A stretch of 64,000 nucleotides of DNA from Papilionanthe hookeriana x Papilionanthe teres (GCA_022702705.1 CM040423.1:122398852-122462851), one strand, 5' to 3'; shown: positions 36,686 to 49,626, numbered from the stretch's first letter. Made by a program: numbers and translations. Notes: generated from the letters alone by a model not told the origin.

Positions 36686-37016
36686 GCTTTTGAGCAGAGA
36701 ATATCCGTTCAAAAATAAAGCAGTACCGAAGATGTTCTGTAGCCTAATGAAAACTCCAGATTTCCAGCTGCCAGAACCTAAAAGACCAGAGGAAGTCAAC
36801 AAGAACGGTGATCTCAACTTTTGCCCCTACCACCGGATGCTTGGGCACAAGATAGAAGATTGCATTACCTTTAAAAGTTGGCTCAACGACAACCTTCGGA
36901 AAGGAAATATAACAATCCCGAAGGAGTACATGAAGGAACCCCGAAAGGAGGTTCCGTCAATGTTATCTCAACCGATCCCGTCATTCCGATAGATCCCTAT
37001 GCAGTCGACGATGGAT
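36686..37016 (+). pseudogene. Gag knuckle region of B
   Basis: 36690-36992 encodes DFQLPEPKRPEEVNKNGD, then CPYHRMLGHKIEDC, an intact C-x2-H-x4-H-x4-C motif (about 36820-36865) likely to bind zinc and RNA. A frame break follows at about 36940. Confidence 0.85.
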
Positions 37017-37869
37017 GGACTACCGCCTAGATGAGGTCGTCGAAGAAGATTTTAGACGACATCCGAACCGCTTCGGTGCGAGCTTCAATTCGGAGTTCGA
37101 GACTCGTTAAGCCGATCTTATCACTTGCGATAGAAGAACCACCTCGACAGGAGACGATCGAAGAAAAGAAGAAAATTGACGAAGAAGAGGGGACCGAGAC
37201 TCCTAAGGCTAGACTAGGAGGCCGCTTATCCTAGGATAGTTGTTTCCGATTCGGGGGAGAAATCCCTCGAACCTCTCGATTTTGTATGATTATCCGCTCA
37301 CTTCGGTGGGATCATATAATGATAAGGGTGATGGCGTTGGCTACATTTTGACTGTTTCTAACGATTAAGTAACTAGCGACAATCCGGACATCGACTTCGA
37401 TGCCAACAACAATTCTAAAATCATACACGATCTCGACGAGCAAAATAACGAAGAAGACATCCATCAAGAAGGCTACGAGAGTTCAACAAGCAACGGATCT
37501 ATCTGTGAGTTTCGAGGAGCTCCAGTTACGATAGAGTTAGAGCCTTCAGATTTTGAAGATAATCAAAAAGAGCCTGTCATTCCGATTCAGGAGGAGATAC
37601 CGACAAGTTCAACACTAGATTCAGAAGAAATTACAGAAGTCAACTTAAGAAGTGGAAAAGTTCTACCTCCAAGAATGGGTCCAAAAGACAAAGGAAAGCA
37701 GGTGGTTGTTCTAGAAGAACCAACCCCGATAGAATAAATACCCATTCGAGAAGAAGCCGAGGCGCATGAGAACAAAGTGGACTACAACTTGTTAGCCCAT
37801 CTTAGGAAACTACCGGCCAAACTGAGCATTTACGATGCTCTCATCTTATCAAAGGAGATGAGAGAAGCT
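37017..37869 (+). pseudogene. Pre-protease linker of B, up to the C insertion
   Basis: 37031-37234 is an acidic frame (TIEEKKKIDEEEG). 37380-37740 gives further acidic residues, with frame breaks. 37777-37869 encodes [20 protein letters not shown] and EMREA, as in A at 11010-11100. C interrupts here. Confidence 0.7.
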
Positions 37870-39974
37870 TGTCAGCATATTTTTAGGTTGTGTTTTATTT
37901 TGAAGAGGGGTCGCCTAACAGAAATCTGTCGGCGAATTTTTAATTTAATTAAAATAAATAATTTGAAAAGTAGTATTTGATTTTGAAAATAATTTCAAAT
38001 TTGAAGGTTTTAAGATATGAGACTAAACCGATCTCACATCCCAAATAGTTTATATAAATGAGCACCGCACCACAAACCGTGTATCTATCCCTAAGGATAG
38101 ACACACTGCTTGACGGTGGGGCTCGATTAAATAAACTAGAAGATTTGTGACATCCGTTTGGTCTGCGAACCAATTTTATAAGCCGACAAAATTCCCCTGC
38201 TTAATATGAAAACATTAAACGGGGTTTATATTACACAGGTTCTTCAAAATTCTCTATAAGGGCAAGCCCCTATAGTTAATTTCATCTTAAGTGACGGGAA
38301 TCACCTAAGAAAACTCTCGATAATAATCAATAATTCGCTCTCAAGGATTTCAAAGTTTAAGTTTTCAAGGATTGAATTTTGAAATTTCAATAGGGAATGG
38401 ATCAAGTTTGGAACATTTTCTTTTGTGAATCCAAAGGAATAAAAGTAGGAGAAATCACAGATTCGAAGTGAACTTCGGTAATTTCCCGACTATCCTATTG
38501 TTTGGCTTAAATTTAGGAAAGTCCTAATATTTATTTAAATGTTTTGATTTTGTCAATTTTAATTAATTAGGACTTATATTTATATGATAGAATCATACAA
38601 ATAGTCTTGAAGATGTGAGGGTTTATGTCGTATCAGACGACTACCTCGGAATCCTAAGTCCGGTTAGGGCTTAATTTGCAAGGCAAATGCCTAACAAAAG
38701 GTTGAGGATTTATGTTGCACTAGGCAAACTACCTCGAAATCCTATGGCTTGGTTATTTAATTCTAGGAAAGTTTTGCTTGAAGTAGGTTCAAGTTTTGCT
38801 GACGACGATGGCCGTGCTGCCCACCATGCTCCGAGCTCCTTATTGTTGCAGAGGTTTAGTTTTAGAAATCATAAATCAGGAGATGAGAAAAGTGTTTTAG
38901 TTTAGAGAAGTCTTAATTTTCCAAGTGTTTTTTGTGTTTTGATTAAAACAAATCTTAAAGTTGATTATAACGACACCGGTTAAGATCCCACGGTTCCATC
39001 CTTCCGGCATCATTATTTTTATCGGATTCACTTAGTCCGGATGAATTTGCTAAACTCAACTCGAATGAGTTCCACACTTTCATTTAGACCGTGGGAAATC
39101 CCGTTAGCAACACGTAGGTTACATCATCCGAGGTATTCCCGATCATCCAACAGGACGTTTTAATTTAGTTGTAATTGTAGTTTTGTGTTTTGTTTGTGAT
39201 TAAATTTTGAGTTGTTTTATATTTTGAAATGTTGTGGCGGTGAATTTTATCTTGCAATGATTTTTAACTTAGTTTTGGTTTCAATTTTAGGGGCTATCCT
39301 AAAGGTGTGGGTTTTCATGCAACAGTTGTTTATCATGCAAGAAAAGTAAGTGCAATGCAGTTAAATAAATTGCAATAATGTAAATTGCAAGAAGGTAAAT
39401 TGCAATAAAATAAAAGCGTACCTGGAGGGTCTTCCCGTCATCCCAAGCTGCACTTATAACACAATTAGAATATTTAAGCAAGTTCCTAGGTAAAGCTAAG
39501 GTAGGGGTTATGGTTTTCTACCAAATTCCTAATCCTATAGCTAGTCATTTCCTATGACGTCTAGGTTCTTGTGTTTTGGTTTGAGGACGATTTTATTCAT
39601 CAAAGAATAATTAAATTCAATTGTTCTTATAAACATCCTATCGTATCGAGGAAGTGCTTAAGACAAATCTTAAACATCTTTTCAATATTGCTAGAATTGT
39701 TTTAAGTCCAAATGAATTCGATTATATAAATGAATTAATCGTCAGGGATTCGAGTTTTGTTAACTTACTCAGTGAACTAGGACATTTGAATATCCTATAA
39801 GTGAAGTAACATTTCATTTAATCTCCTATTTAGGAGTTATGATAACTAAAGCTTTTGAGGGTAAATTGGTGTTCAAATGGTTTGTGATTCAGTTTAATTT
39901 CAATTAATGAGTTTAAATTTGGAATAGTGTTCAAGTTGCTTTAGATTTATTTTGAATTCTTTATGTCTTAGGTG

Positions 39975-40320
39975 ATGTTATATTTAATTTAATTTAATTT
40001 AATTTAATTGAGTTTTAATTTAATTTAATTCAATATAGTTCAATTTAATTTGATTTGATGTTTAATTAATTTGATTTGATTTAATTTTAATTTAATTTGA
40101 TTTAATTTAATTTAATTTAATTTAATTTGATTTAATTTAATTTAATTTAATTTAGTTTAATTTAATTTAATTTAATTTAATTTAATTTAATTTAATTTAA
40201 TTTAATTTTTAATTTAATTTAATTTTTTTTAATCTTAATTTAATTTAATTTAATTAATTTAATTTAATTTAATTTAATCTTTAATTTAATTTATTTTTTT
40301 AATCTTAATTGAAATTTTTT
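39975..40320. repeat. TTTAA-type AT-rich array in C
   Basis: Uninterrupted TTTAATTTAATTTAA runs, the complement of the array in B's LTRs, with a shorter and more uniform structure. Confidence 0.9.
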
Positions 40321-42885
40321 AAAAGAGTTTAATAATTTAATTTTAGTTTAATGATTAAGTCTTTTAATATTTTAAATTTAAGTTATCATTTTAATTAAGA
40401 ATTGAATATTAATGAGATAATTAATTTAGGGATTTTTAAATTAAAGAATAAATCTCTTCCTAATAATATCCCTATTTTAATAATTCCAATTTTATTATTC
40501 TTCCAAATTTAATCAATTATTTAATTAAAGTTTAATCATTTTAAATTGTTTAATGGGTTTCTACCCTTTAATTATTTGAATTTCAATCATCCAAATCAAA
40601 TTAGGATCAAATATTTTACTTGTTAATTTTTTTTATTAAACCTAAAGTTTTAATTAAGGATTAAAAAATTTAATTACCACTTTACCCTTTAAATTGAACT
40701 CAAATGAACTTGAAATTTTTATGTGACTTCACTCATATGTCAATAAAGACATGAGAGGAGAAAATGTGATTTTCTTATATTTAATTTATTTATATAATTA
40801 TTTTTTGTAGAAAATAGAGATTTTCAAGGAAAATTTAATAACATGACCAAGGGAAAGTTTCTGTCCTTAAGAAAATTAGGGGACATTCCTAATGACCAGA
40901 GAACCACTTGGACCAATTTTGGTGATTTTTTAAATTATATTATTTTTATTATAATTATTTTAAGTTTTGGAGTGTTAATTAATTTAAAAATAAAATAAAT
41001 GTTGAAAAATGGATTTTATAATTTTCAAAAATCTCTTTGAAATCAAGGAAACCAGAGAAGCAAATTTTGCAATTTTCTGATTTTTCTATGATTTATTATA
41101 ATTATTTTAGTGAAAATGCTAGAAAATACATTTTTTTAATTTTAAAATTACCTTAAAGCTTTAAAATTTAATATCTCACTAAATAGACCTAAGAAAAATG
41201 TGGGATTTGTTCCTATGTGATTAAAATTCAAAATGTGACATTTTGGTGAATTTTATTATTTTTGTGATTTTTGTTATTTTTTAATTATTAAAATATTAAA
41301 ATAATATTAAAAAATCAACTTTTTTAGAAAATTGAAATTTTAATTTTCTTAGGTTCCCCTAATATCAGAGAGGCCTCAAAACCAATTTAGTGAATTTTTG
41401 AAAGGTATTTTAAAAGTTATGAATTTTTAAAGTTTAAAATGGCTAAGTGGCTTAATCAACCCAATTAGTAGGGCTAACCAAGTCCGATTGACCTCAAATT
41501 TTTATGGTGGGTTCCTCTGATCCTGAAGGTCAGTGGAGAATTGATTTCAAGTCAATTTGATGCCTGGTTAACTCTAATTAAATAAAGACCTATTTTGGGT
41601 GTTAAAGCCAATTAGGGTTGTTTTAAATGAACTAAGTCAAAACCTATTTTTCCTAGGGTTCTCTGGTCATAAGGAACATCACCAAATTTTCCTAGAATTT
41701 ATTTCACAACATGCTATTTATTAGAATTAAAATACTCAAAACAGTAGCCTAAATTTGAGAAATCAATAACTTTTCATAGGGATGGCCTCTGACTTTGGAA
41801 AATTCAGGGAATGTTCCCAAATTCAGAGGCTTCAAAAGCCCTATGGTCTCATGCCATGGTGAATTGTATGCTTGCATGGAGAATTAAAATAATGCAGAAA
41901 GTAAATAAATTATAAAGAATAAAATACTTGATGAAATTAAATGATTTCTTTTCCACATTATTCTCCTCTGTTCACTGAGCAAGAGGGTATTTTTATTTTA
42001 TTTTTTTGATTTTTCTACACAGAGATATGAATTTTTGAAGTTTAGGGAATTAAATAAATAGAAAAAAAATACCCTAATTTTCTATTTATCCACGCGGCGC
42101 CGCGTCGACCTCGGCGGCTCCGAACGCACACGCGTCGCCCTCCCATTCGACGCCGCCACCGAGTCGGCGGCCGGGCCCCGCGGTTCTCGTACCGTCTCCC
42201 GGTCCGACGCCATCCGAGCCGTTCGTCCGCGCGTGTATTGAATGGACGACATCCGTTCATCGTCCCCGAGCGTCCTCGCCGAGAGCCGTCCACACTAAAT
42301 CCCTAAGATCTCACTCGATACTCGATGGATTTTCATGTTCTTATGCTCTCATGGATTTGTCTTGAAGAGACGAACACATCTATATGGCTATCATGCATTG
42401 AAACTAAGGCATTTGAAATGGAGAATCTCCGGAAGCTCGGGATGAAGAATTAGCTCATACCTTTGCTCGGAGAACTGCGGCTTCAATCCGAGAGTTGTTG
42501 CACCTTCGATTGGATCCCAACAAGCTCCGGATGAAGTCTCCTGGTCCAGTGAATTGTCCGGGTGTGATTTCGACCAAGCCCGATCACAAAGCTTGGAGGC
42601 TGGAGCAAGCCGGGTGGCTCGGAGATGGGGCTTTTGCTTGGTGGACACCTTCCCTCGGTCCGGTGAAGGTGTAGAACCAATCGATTTGGGAATTGGCTCA
42701 GCTGTGGAGAAGTGTCCTGGTTTTGGGTGGAATTTCGGTTGGGAAATGGATTTTATCGGTGGGGATTAGGGCAAATTGACACCTGGGGATCAAGCTGCTC
42801 TAAGGGTGGAGAAGGGTTTGGAACAATTTTGGCGAGTTTCGGCAAGGTTTGTGCTCGGCTCCTCTCATGGCCGAGAGGGGTGGAG

Positions 42886-42893
42886 TTTAAATA
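42886..42893 (-). promoter_or_regulatory. TATA-like box in C
   Basis: The minus strand reads TATTTAAA in the GC-rich zone, as in the other LTRs. Its distance from the LTR start, 1.92 kb, matches B once the 450-bp deletion is counted. Confidence 0.5.
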
Positions 42894-44791
42894 GGAGAGG
42901 GTGGAGGGCCTCCCGGGGGAGTTGAGGCATGGGATCGAGCCTACTGCGGTGAGGAGAAGAACATCCATGGTGGCCATTGGGCATGGGGCAACTCGGCAGG
43001 TGAGAATTCCAAGCTTGGGCTCACATCATGCTCTCGGGTGTGGTGTTTTGCGGCGATCCGGGCGGCTGGCCGGCGAGCATGGGTCACCATCTTGACCGGG
43101 GAGGTCGGGGCTTGGCAATGGTGAAGTCGATTGGGCTTGGACATGTGTAAAGTGTTTGAATTAAAATGGAATGGGGAGGGGGTCATTTTGGCCTTAATTT
43201 GGTCAACCCATTGGTTTGGGTTGGGTGCACCTCCCCATGGCCTCGATTTCTGGGCTGAGAGGATCGGTTGTTTCGACCCGAGGGAGAGTGGTGTGGTCTC
43301 CATCCATGATGAGGTGGCTAAGCATGGTTTAGTATGTGACATGCTTAAGGTAAAAAAGGGGTTAAGGAGGATTAGGAAAGGGGCCCCTCCTTTTGCCATT
43401 AATGGCTTGATCACATGTCAAGCCTTCCATGGCTTCATGTGGCTTGTCCATGGCTTGCATGGCTCACCTTTGGCTTGGGAAAAGGTTTGGTCAATTTCAT
43501 GAAAATGGGTTTTAAGAATTTTTGGTAATTTGATTGAAATTTGTATGAAACTTGATTTGGAATAATTTGATGGTGAATTTAGGACTTAGGTAATGGATTT
43601 AATTAAGTGGATGACAAATGGAGATGTCATGTGGGCTTTAGGGTAGATTTTGGGCCTTTGGATGTGGTGAAGTGGGCTTTTAGGAAAGTTTAAGGGAAAT
43701 GGGCTTTTGATTTTAGGATGGGCATTTGGATAAAAATTTTGTGAAGAAATTTGTCAAATAAATGTTTCTATGAAGGGCTTGGAATCAATTTGGTGTGATT
43801 TGGAGTTGAATTGGTTTGAATTTGGGTTTATTTGGTAAGTGGGCCTATGCGGGTCAAATTGGGCTAACTTGGGCTAATGTTGGGCTAGGGTTAAAATTGA
43901 TGTAAAATCAATGTTGAGGAATGTTTATGGGAGTGTTTCAAAGAGGTTTTGGCTTTGGTTGGGCTTTGATTTTGGGGTTTGGGCTCATTTGGGTTAGGTT
44001 TGGGTTTAGGTCAAAAATGGGCCTTTTAGCTTTGGGTTGAATTTGAGTGGGGTTTGGGTATAAATTTTGGGCAAATCATGTTAGTGTTTTGCTTGTGGGA
44101 ATGTTAAGGAAGATTTAGAAAAGATTTGGGGTTAATTGGAGTTGAATTGGGTGAGTTTGGGTTAGGTTTGGGTCATGGGTCCAAATTGGGCTTTAAGGCC
44201 AAAAGTGAGATTGGATCCAAATGTCAATCAAATTGGGCTTGGATTTGGTCTAGATTGGTATTGGGGATGTTGAATTGAAGTTTAGAATTGAATTGGACCA
44301 AAATTGGGGTCAATTTGGTAGGTTTGTTTTGAATTGGGGTCACATGAGCCATGAAGGGACTCATTTGAGGCATCCACTATGTTGTTCCTAACCCTCTTAG
44401 CCAAGGGCTTAGGGGTTAAGGACCATCCATGTGAATCACCTACATGAGTCAGGAGGTCAAGTTAGGTATGGGTGTGGTTTTAGGAGGTATGTGGAAGTGT
44501 AGTGTGTAGGTGTAGTGTATAAGTGTAGTGTGTGTAAGTCAGCCCCTTCACTGGACCGAGCCACCTGAGGGCGATCTAAGGTCAAAAAGTCTTATAGGAA
44601 CTCATCCTTTAAACTTCCACATTTGATTTCAACCCTCTAGGTGATTAGGGGTCTACAGTCAAGTTTGTGGAGTTTGTAGGGAGTTAAGAAGTGGTTTGAA
44701 TTTCTAAAAGGTGGGTCCCAATTCTAGTCCTCTAAGATAGTCGAAGGAAAAGCCTAAGGCTAGATCCTAAGTACTAAAGAGAAGAAGAGAA

Positions 44792-44812
44792 GACCTCATC
44801 AAAAATGAGGTC
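44792..44812. repeat. Inverted repeat at the LTR head (C)
   Basis: A perfect GACCTCAT/ATGAGGTC stem with a 5-nt loop, as at 26321. Confidence 0.7.
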
Positions 44813-44816
44813 AACA

Positions 44817-45420
44817 AAGCTACGATCAAGGCCTTACTTGATCCAGAAATTTGCTTAGCTCAAATGGCCGGAGATTCCTTAGATGAGGTTTGCTCGTTAA
44901 AGGAACGACGAGGTGTTACCTTCACGGACAATGACTTACTACTTGGGACGACGGATCACAACCGACAGTTGTACGTTTCGATTCTGATTGGGAAGTTTAC
45001 GCTCTCGGAGTATTGGTGGATCCAGGAGCATCAATCAACATAATGAGTCTTCGAACACTAGCGTACTTGGAAATTGATGCTCGTGAGCTCGAGGCCGACA
45101 AAATGTTATTAAGAGGATTCAACCAGAAAGGAGAAAGAGCACTCGGGTCAATAATGCTACTGATAAAGACCGGTGACTTAGCAAAGACAACCGCAAAATT
45201 TCATATAATCAATTCAGAAACGTCGTTCAACGCTCTCTTGGGCCGACCATGGATACATGAAAACGGGATGGTACCATCATCTGCGCACCGGTGCATCGAA
45301 ATACTACGATGGAGGGGAACGAGTGCATCAAAGGCGACTTGCGACCATTCTTCGTACATGAGATTGGAATCCATGAAGATGCGGCTTATTATGCACGCCA
45401 AAGAAAACGATCTTCTCTAG
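44817..45420 (+). pseudogene. Aspartic protease region of B
   Basis: It resumes after C with IKALLDPEICLAQMAGDSLD. The active site VDPGASINIM has its Asp codon at 45019-45021. The frame runs open over 45013-45420, including the LLGRPWIHENGM block. Apart from a break just before 45013 and one after HRCIE, the core looks intact, unlike A's. Confidence 0.85.
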
Positions 45421-46232
45421 AGATACCGTAACAAATGAAGCAAAGAAAGTTCGGGACAACGAAGAACACGAGGTTCTAGTCCAACCGATCACTCACCACT
45501 CCCTTACGGCGAGATGGTGAAAGTTTCTCCACAACTCGCATCCGAGGTCGAGGCCGGGGACGAGGTCGTGGTAGAGACGTTAGGACAGTTGGACAGAGGA
45601 AACCAGCCATCAATGTTGATTGGGAAGATAGTTTTGAAGAAGAAAAAGAAGTCAAACAAGAAGCAGCGGCAATAAGTCGGAAGAAGCCACAATTTAAGAT
45701 CTCTCTTGAAGATGAGAAGAACGAAGGCTACAAATCAATGTAAGAGAAGATTAACCACTACGTACATACTATGACCCTGACCCCGATCCATTCTAATAAG
45801 ATCAAGGGTATGGTGGTCAAAGAGGTACGTAACGACGGTGCAAGGCCGATCAAATTCTACCGTGGTGCTTCTTCCTCCAAAACTGAAAATAATGTACAAT
45901 TTGAAGATGTCACTTCATCAGAATTAATGGAATTACCTTTTGAGTGGTACTCTCCCTGTGTTAAAAATTTAATTCAACGTGGGTTCTTACCTCGACAATG
46001 GACGAAAGGCCAATCACAACATTTTGAAAAATTATGGAATAACTCCGGTCGTCCACCCAATTCAAAGTATGGACTCGGATTCGGCACAGTAGGGTCAGTT
46101 GACGATGCTGGATTTTGCTTGGTTGTCACTTGCGAGTCCAATGAAAGCCGCATGAAAACTACGGACGAACTCGAAGATTTACAAATTGGAGACGCTCCAC
46201 GGAATTCGAAGAAGAAATTAAATTCACGATAG
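45421..46232 (+). pseudogene. Protease-RT linker of B
   Basis: 45771-46232 is open: KPIKFYRG-like RPIKFYRGASSS, SSELMELPFEWYSPC, and GLGFGTVGSVDDAGFCLVV, which A also has near 9720. 45421-45770 is broken, with an R/G-rich stretch at 45540-45600 (GRGRGRGR-type in the ancestor). The role is unknown. Confidence 0.6.
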
Positions 46233-47160
46233 ACGAGTTAACGGATGTTAACTTAGGTACTAGCGAAGAGCACTAGACCTACCTTTGTTAGCTCCTTACT
46301 CAACAAAGAAGACTCCGAAGAAATAATCAAATTATTAATGGAATTTAAAGACTCGCTTTGCTTGGAATTATGACGAGATGCCGGGATTAGCTCCGGAGGT
46401 CGCAGTCCATAAGCTAGGAGTGGATCCTACTCGTCCCGGTCGGACAAGGTCCCGGAATAATGCGTCTAGAAATCGAACAACAAGTCATAGCCGAAGTTAA
46501 AAAGCTAATAGACGCTAAATTTGTACTGTGAAGAACAATACCCGACTTGGTTAGCGAATGTGGTGCCGGTCGAAAGAAGAATGGTCGAATCGGAATTTGT
46601 GTAGACTTCGAGAGATTTAAACAAGGCATGTCCGAAGGATGAATTCCCTCTACCGATCCCGGAATTAATGATCGATATTGCTTCAACACATGAAATATTC
46701 TCGTTCATGGATGGATCTTCGAGATACAACCGGATAAAAATGGCTCCGAGAAGATGAAAAGCTTACGACATTCGAACGCCGATCGGAGTATTTTGCTTTA
46801 CACAGTAATGCCATTCGGATCGAAGAACGCGAGAGCAACCTACCGGAGAGCAATGACAAGAATTTTTGATGATCTCATCCACAATCAAGTCGAATGCTAC
46901 GTGGACGATGTGGTCATCAAAAGCAAAGTAAAGGAAAACCACTGTATGATTTGAGAATTATTTTCGAACGATTAAGACAATTTAACCTTAAGATGAATCC
47001 CTTAAAATGCGCCTTCGGCGTCACCTCCGGAAATTCTTAGGGTTCGTTGTCCGACATCGTGGAATTGAAATCGACCCGGAAAAGATTAAAGCTATCTTAG
47101 AAATGCCGCCGCCAAAACCTTAAAACAACTACGATCTTTTCAAGGAAGCTGGCATATCTT
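46233..47160 (+). pseudogene. Reverse transcriptase domain of B
   Basis: The segments are FVSSLLNKEDS (about 46280), LAPEVAVHKLGVD (46385), FPLPIPELMI (46640), FSFMDGSSRYN (46700) and the open part 46754-46954 with YTVMPFGSKNARATYRRAMT and YVDDVVIK (active site at 46898-46909). At least six one-base shifts break it. LKN in A reads SKN here, and AGATYQRA reads ARATYRRA. Confidence 0.85.
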
Positions 47161-47660
47161 CGACGCTTTATCTCGAAACTCGTCGAGTAGGTGTCAACCT
47201 TTCTCGACACTAGTTAAAAAGGACGCCAAATTTATTTGGGAAGAGAAATGCCGAGAAGGCCTTCGAGGACATTAAACAATATTTAATGACACCTCCTGTC
47301 TTAACGACCCCGGTCTCGGGTAGACTGGCGATACTTTACACCGCGGCTCTAGACGACTCTCTCGGAGCCTGTTAGCCCGGAGTCGATGATGAGGGTAAAG
47401 AAAATGCTCTTTACTACTTAAGCCGTCGTTTACTTCCGACGGAAGTAAGGTATCCCGCAATTGAAAAGCATTGTTTGGCCCCGATCTTCGCCGCTCAAAA
47501 GCTCGGGCACTACATGCTTTCCCATAAGGTCAACTCGATCTCGAAGTTTAATCCATTGCGATACTTGATGACTCGTCCAACACTTTCCGGCGGACTTGCC
47601 GGATGGTCGATGATATTATTGCAATTCGATATAACTTTCGTGCCTCTACGTGCCATAAAG
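47161..47660 (+). pseudogene. First, degenerate RNase H region of B
   Basis: It encodes ILYTAALDDSLGA-like residues, YYLSRRLLPTEVRYPAIEKH (47415-47470) and YLMTRPTLSGGLAGW (47560-47605). In A the last block is SGRLARW; both Arg codons read GGA here at former CAG-containing sites. It forms the connection typical of Ty3/gypsy pol. Confidence 0.75.
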
Positions 47661-48240
47661 GGACAAGTCTTAGCGGACTTCCTCGCGAGCACACCCTTTG
47701 CGGCCGAATCTCCTCTCGATGACGATTTGCCGGATGAACAAATAATGAACCTAGAAGACCCCGATGATCGACGTTGGGAATTATACTTCGACGGAGCATC
47801 TTTAGCACACAAAGACGAAGAATCGCAAGTGATAGTGCCGGTAAGGCGGGAATCGAGGCTAATCTTTATAACACGGAGCGGGGGATGTTAAGATACTCCT
47901 ACCACTTGACGAACCGTGTACAAACAACGAAGCGAGAATACGAAGCCCTCATAACGGGACCGGAATTGACTTTTCGAATGGGGATAACGGACATCAACAT
48001 CTACGGGGATTCGCAGTTATTCATTCAACGGATCATCGGACAATACGGAATTTTAAAGCCAAGACTCGAACAATACTTCCGAGTATGCCATACAAGTTGT
48101 TGGAACGGATTCCGAATGTGACAATCTACAAAATTCCCGGAAAAGAAAATGCTTTAGCAGATGCTTTAGCCCGTCTCACAAAAGAATTTGCTGTTTGCAA
48201 GATGAATCGATGGAAATGTCGGTTCACGGACGTCGGGTCC
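47661..48240 (+). pseudogene. Second (archaeal-type) RNase H domain of B
   Basis: GQVLADFLA leads into a second RNase H: WELYFDGAS (first Asp, about 47790), an NEA.EYEALI block with one inserted base at 47932, GDSQLFIQ (48009) and ENALADALARL (about 48147-48178). The four acidic positions can all be traced, but in two frames. Dual RNase H is a known Tat-lineage trait. Confidence 0.8.
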
Positions 48241-49383
48241 TATCACGGCTTGACATAGACACAATACACAAATCGAAAAAGAAAAAGAATCAATTGCGGC
48301 GGTGACGAGAAAACACGGAAGATTGGCGACGGCCATTGATGAACTACTCGCAAACAGGAAAACTACCGGACGATTGGTCGCTAGCCCATCGGATCAAGAA
48401 AAGAACTTTGTCTTACGCATTAATAAACAACACACCGTACGGAAGGTCTTTTGATCAAATGTGGCTAAGGTGCCTAAGCGGGTACGAGGCCGTGAAATTG
48501 TTAAAGAGGTACATTCGGGACTACGTGGCGCTCACCGGTCGGGCCCGAAGATGAAAATGAAAATTAAAAGACTAGGGTACTACGGCCCTCGATGATGACC
48601 GACCGCATGAAAATCGCCAAGAGCCGTCACCAATGCCAAGTGCACGGAGTGGTTCTACACCAACCTCCAAATGTGCTACATCCGACAATTGCGTCGTGGC
48701 CATTTGAATGTTGGGGCACGGATATAGTGGGTCCGATAGAACCACCATCTTCAAAAGGACATCGTTTCATTCTTGCGGCTACGGATTACTTTTCCAAGTG
48801 GGCAGAGGTAGTTCCACTTGAGAAGTGAAAGCACACCACGTGCTACGGTTTTCGAGAACCAAGTTGTCTACCGTTTCGGAGTGCCGCGCGGAATTATCTC
48901 GGATAATGGGTCGGCATTCGAAGCACACAAATCAACAATTTTGTCGGGAGACACGGAATCGACTGGCGATACTCGACAATTTACTACCCAAGAGCAAACG
49001 GCGTCGGCGAGGGTTTTAATAAAACTCTCGTTCAAATCTTAAAGAAAACCTTGGACGATAATAAGAGAAATTGGCACGAGAAATTGTTAGAAGCCTTATG
49101 GGCCTACCGGACAACTTTCGAACTCCTACTCGAAGCTACACCTTACGCTCCGGTGTATGGGTCCGAGGCATTGTTACCTTTAGAGGTTCGGCTTCTTTCA
49201 CTCGGAATTGCGAGTTGCAAACAAGATCACGACGAAGAGAACGCCAAATTACGACTCGAAGAATTAGAAGGCTTGGAAGGGAAAAGACTTGCAGCGCAAC
49301 AGAATTTAGAACTATACCAAGCTAAGATGGTTCAAGCCCATGACAAACTGGTCCGCCCAAGAACCTTCAAAGTTGGTGACTAA
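48241..49383 (+). pseudogene. Integrase domain of B, lacking its C-terminal module
   Basis: The zinc finger is at 48500-48640; its first Cys reads Arg (SRHQC) and the HSGHCG part is scrambled. The core has HPTIASWPFECWGTDIVGPI, ATDYFSKWAE (first Asp, 48780) and ISDNGSAFE (second Asp, about 48898). The third acidic block around 48990-49020 is out of frame. The open part 49051-49383 ends RPRTFKVGD and stop. The GPY/F module that A has after this point (6255-6420) is absent. Confidence 0.85.
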
Positions 49384-49626
49384 GATAATAATAAAAAAAA
49401 TAATAATAATAATAAAATGTGCTAAGATAAATAAAATCATGATAATAAAGTTTTCCTTGTTTTCCTTTCCAAATCAAAATCTCTTCCCTGATCTTATCCT
49501 ACTTCATTCCTGTTAAATTTAAAAAAAAAAAAATACAAGAAGTAATAAAAAATGTCTTTAATAAACATTTTCTTAATGTTCTTGTTCTTAGTACAGCCCC
49601 TGATCCTTTTCCTTGTCTTTTCGCAG
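49384..49626 (+). promoter_or_regulatory. AT-rich spacer ending in a splice-acceptor-like site before ORF3
   Basis: It opens with (AATAAT)n at 49384-49425 and ends TTTTCCTTGTCTTTTCGCAG at 49607-49626, followed by GGAAATG. A pyrimidine tract, CAG and the nearby start codon fit a 3' splice site for a subgenomic ORF3 RNA. It is also present in A. Confidence 0.5.

Larger units (their letters stand above)
37870..44816 (-). mobile_element. C: solo LTR of the same family inside B
   Basis: It starts TGTCAGCATATTTTTAGG and ends GAGGTCAACA, the two complemented LTR termini, with target duplication AAGCT on both sides (37865-37869 and 44817-44821). It is a single LTR without internal region, 6947 bp, the product of recombination between two LTRs of a full element. 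Compared with B's LTRs it lacks about 450 bp corresponding to 26768-27220. It aligns closely with B and less with A, so it belongs to the young subfamily. Confidence 0.95.
34303..49383 (+). pseudogene. Gag-pol polyprotein of element B, split by C and many small indels
   Basis: It starts at the ATG 34303-34305 (MEAPKLIFSFTNGLDFVVYK) and ends at KVGD and TAA at 49384. Domain order: N-terminal region, capsid, knuckle, pre-protease, protease, RT, RNase H, second RNase H, integrase. C is inserted at 37869; the frame joins as EMREA before C and TIKALLDPEI after it. Key residues are mostly present: DPGAS in protease, YVDD in RT, YFDGAS in the second RNase H, and TDYFSKW and DNGSAF in integrase. About 15 or more single-base indels break the frame, often where A has CAG or CTG. 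Confidence 0.8.
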
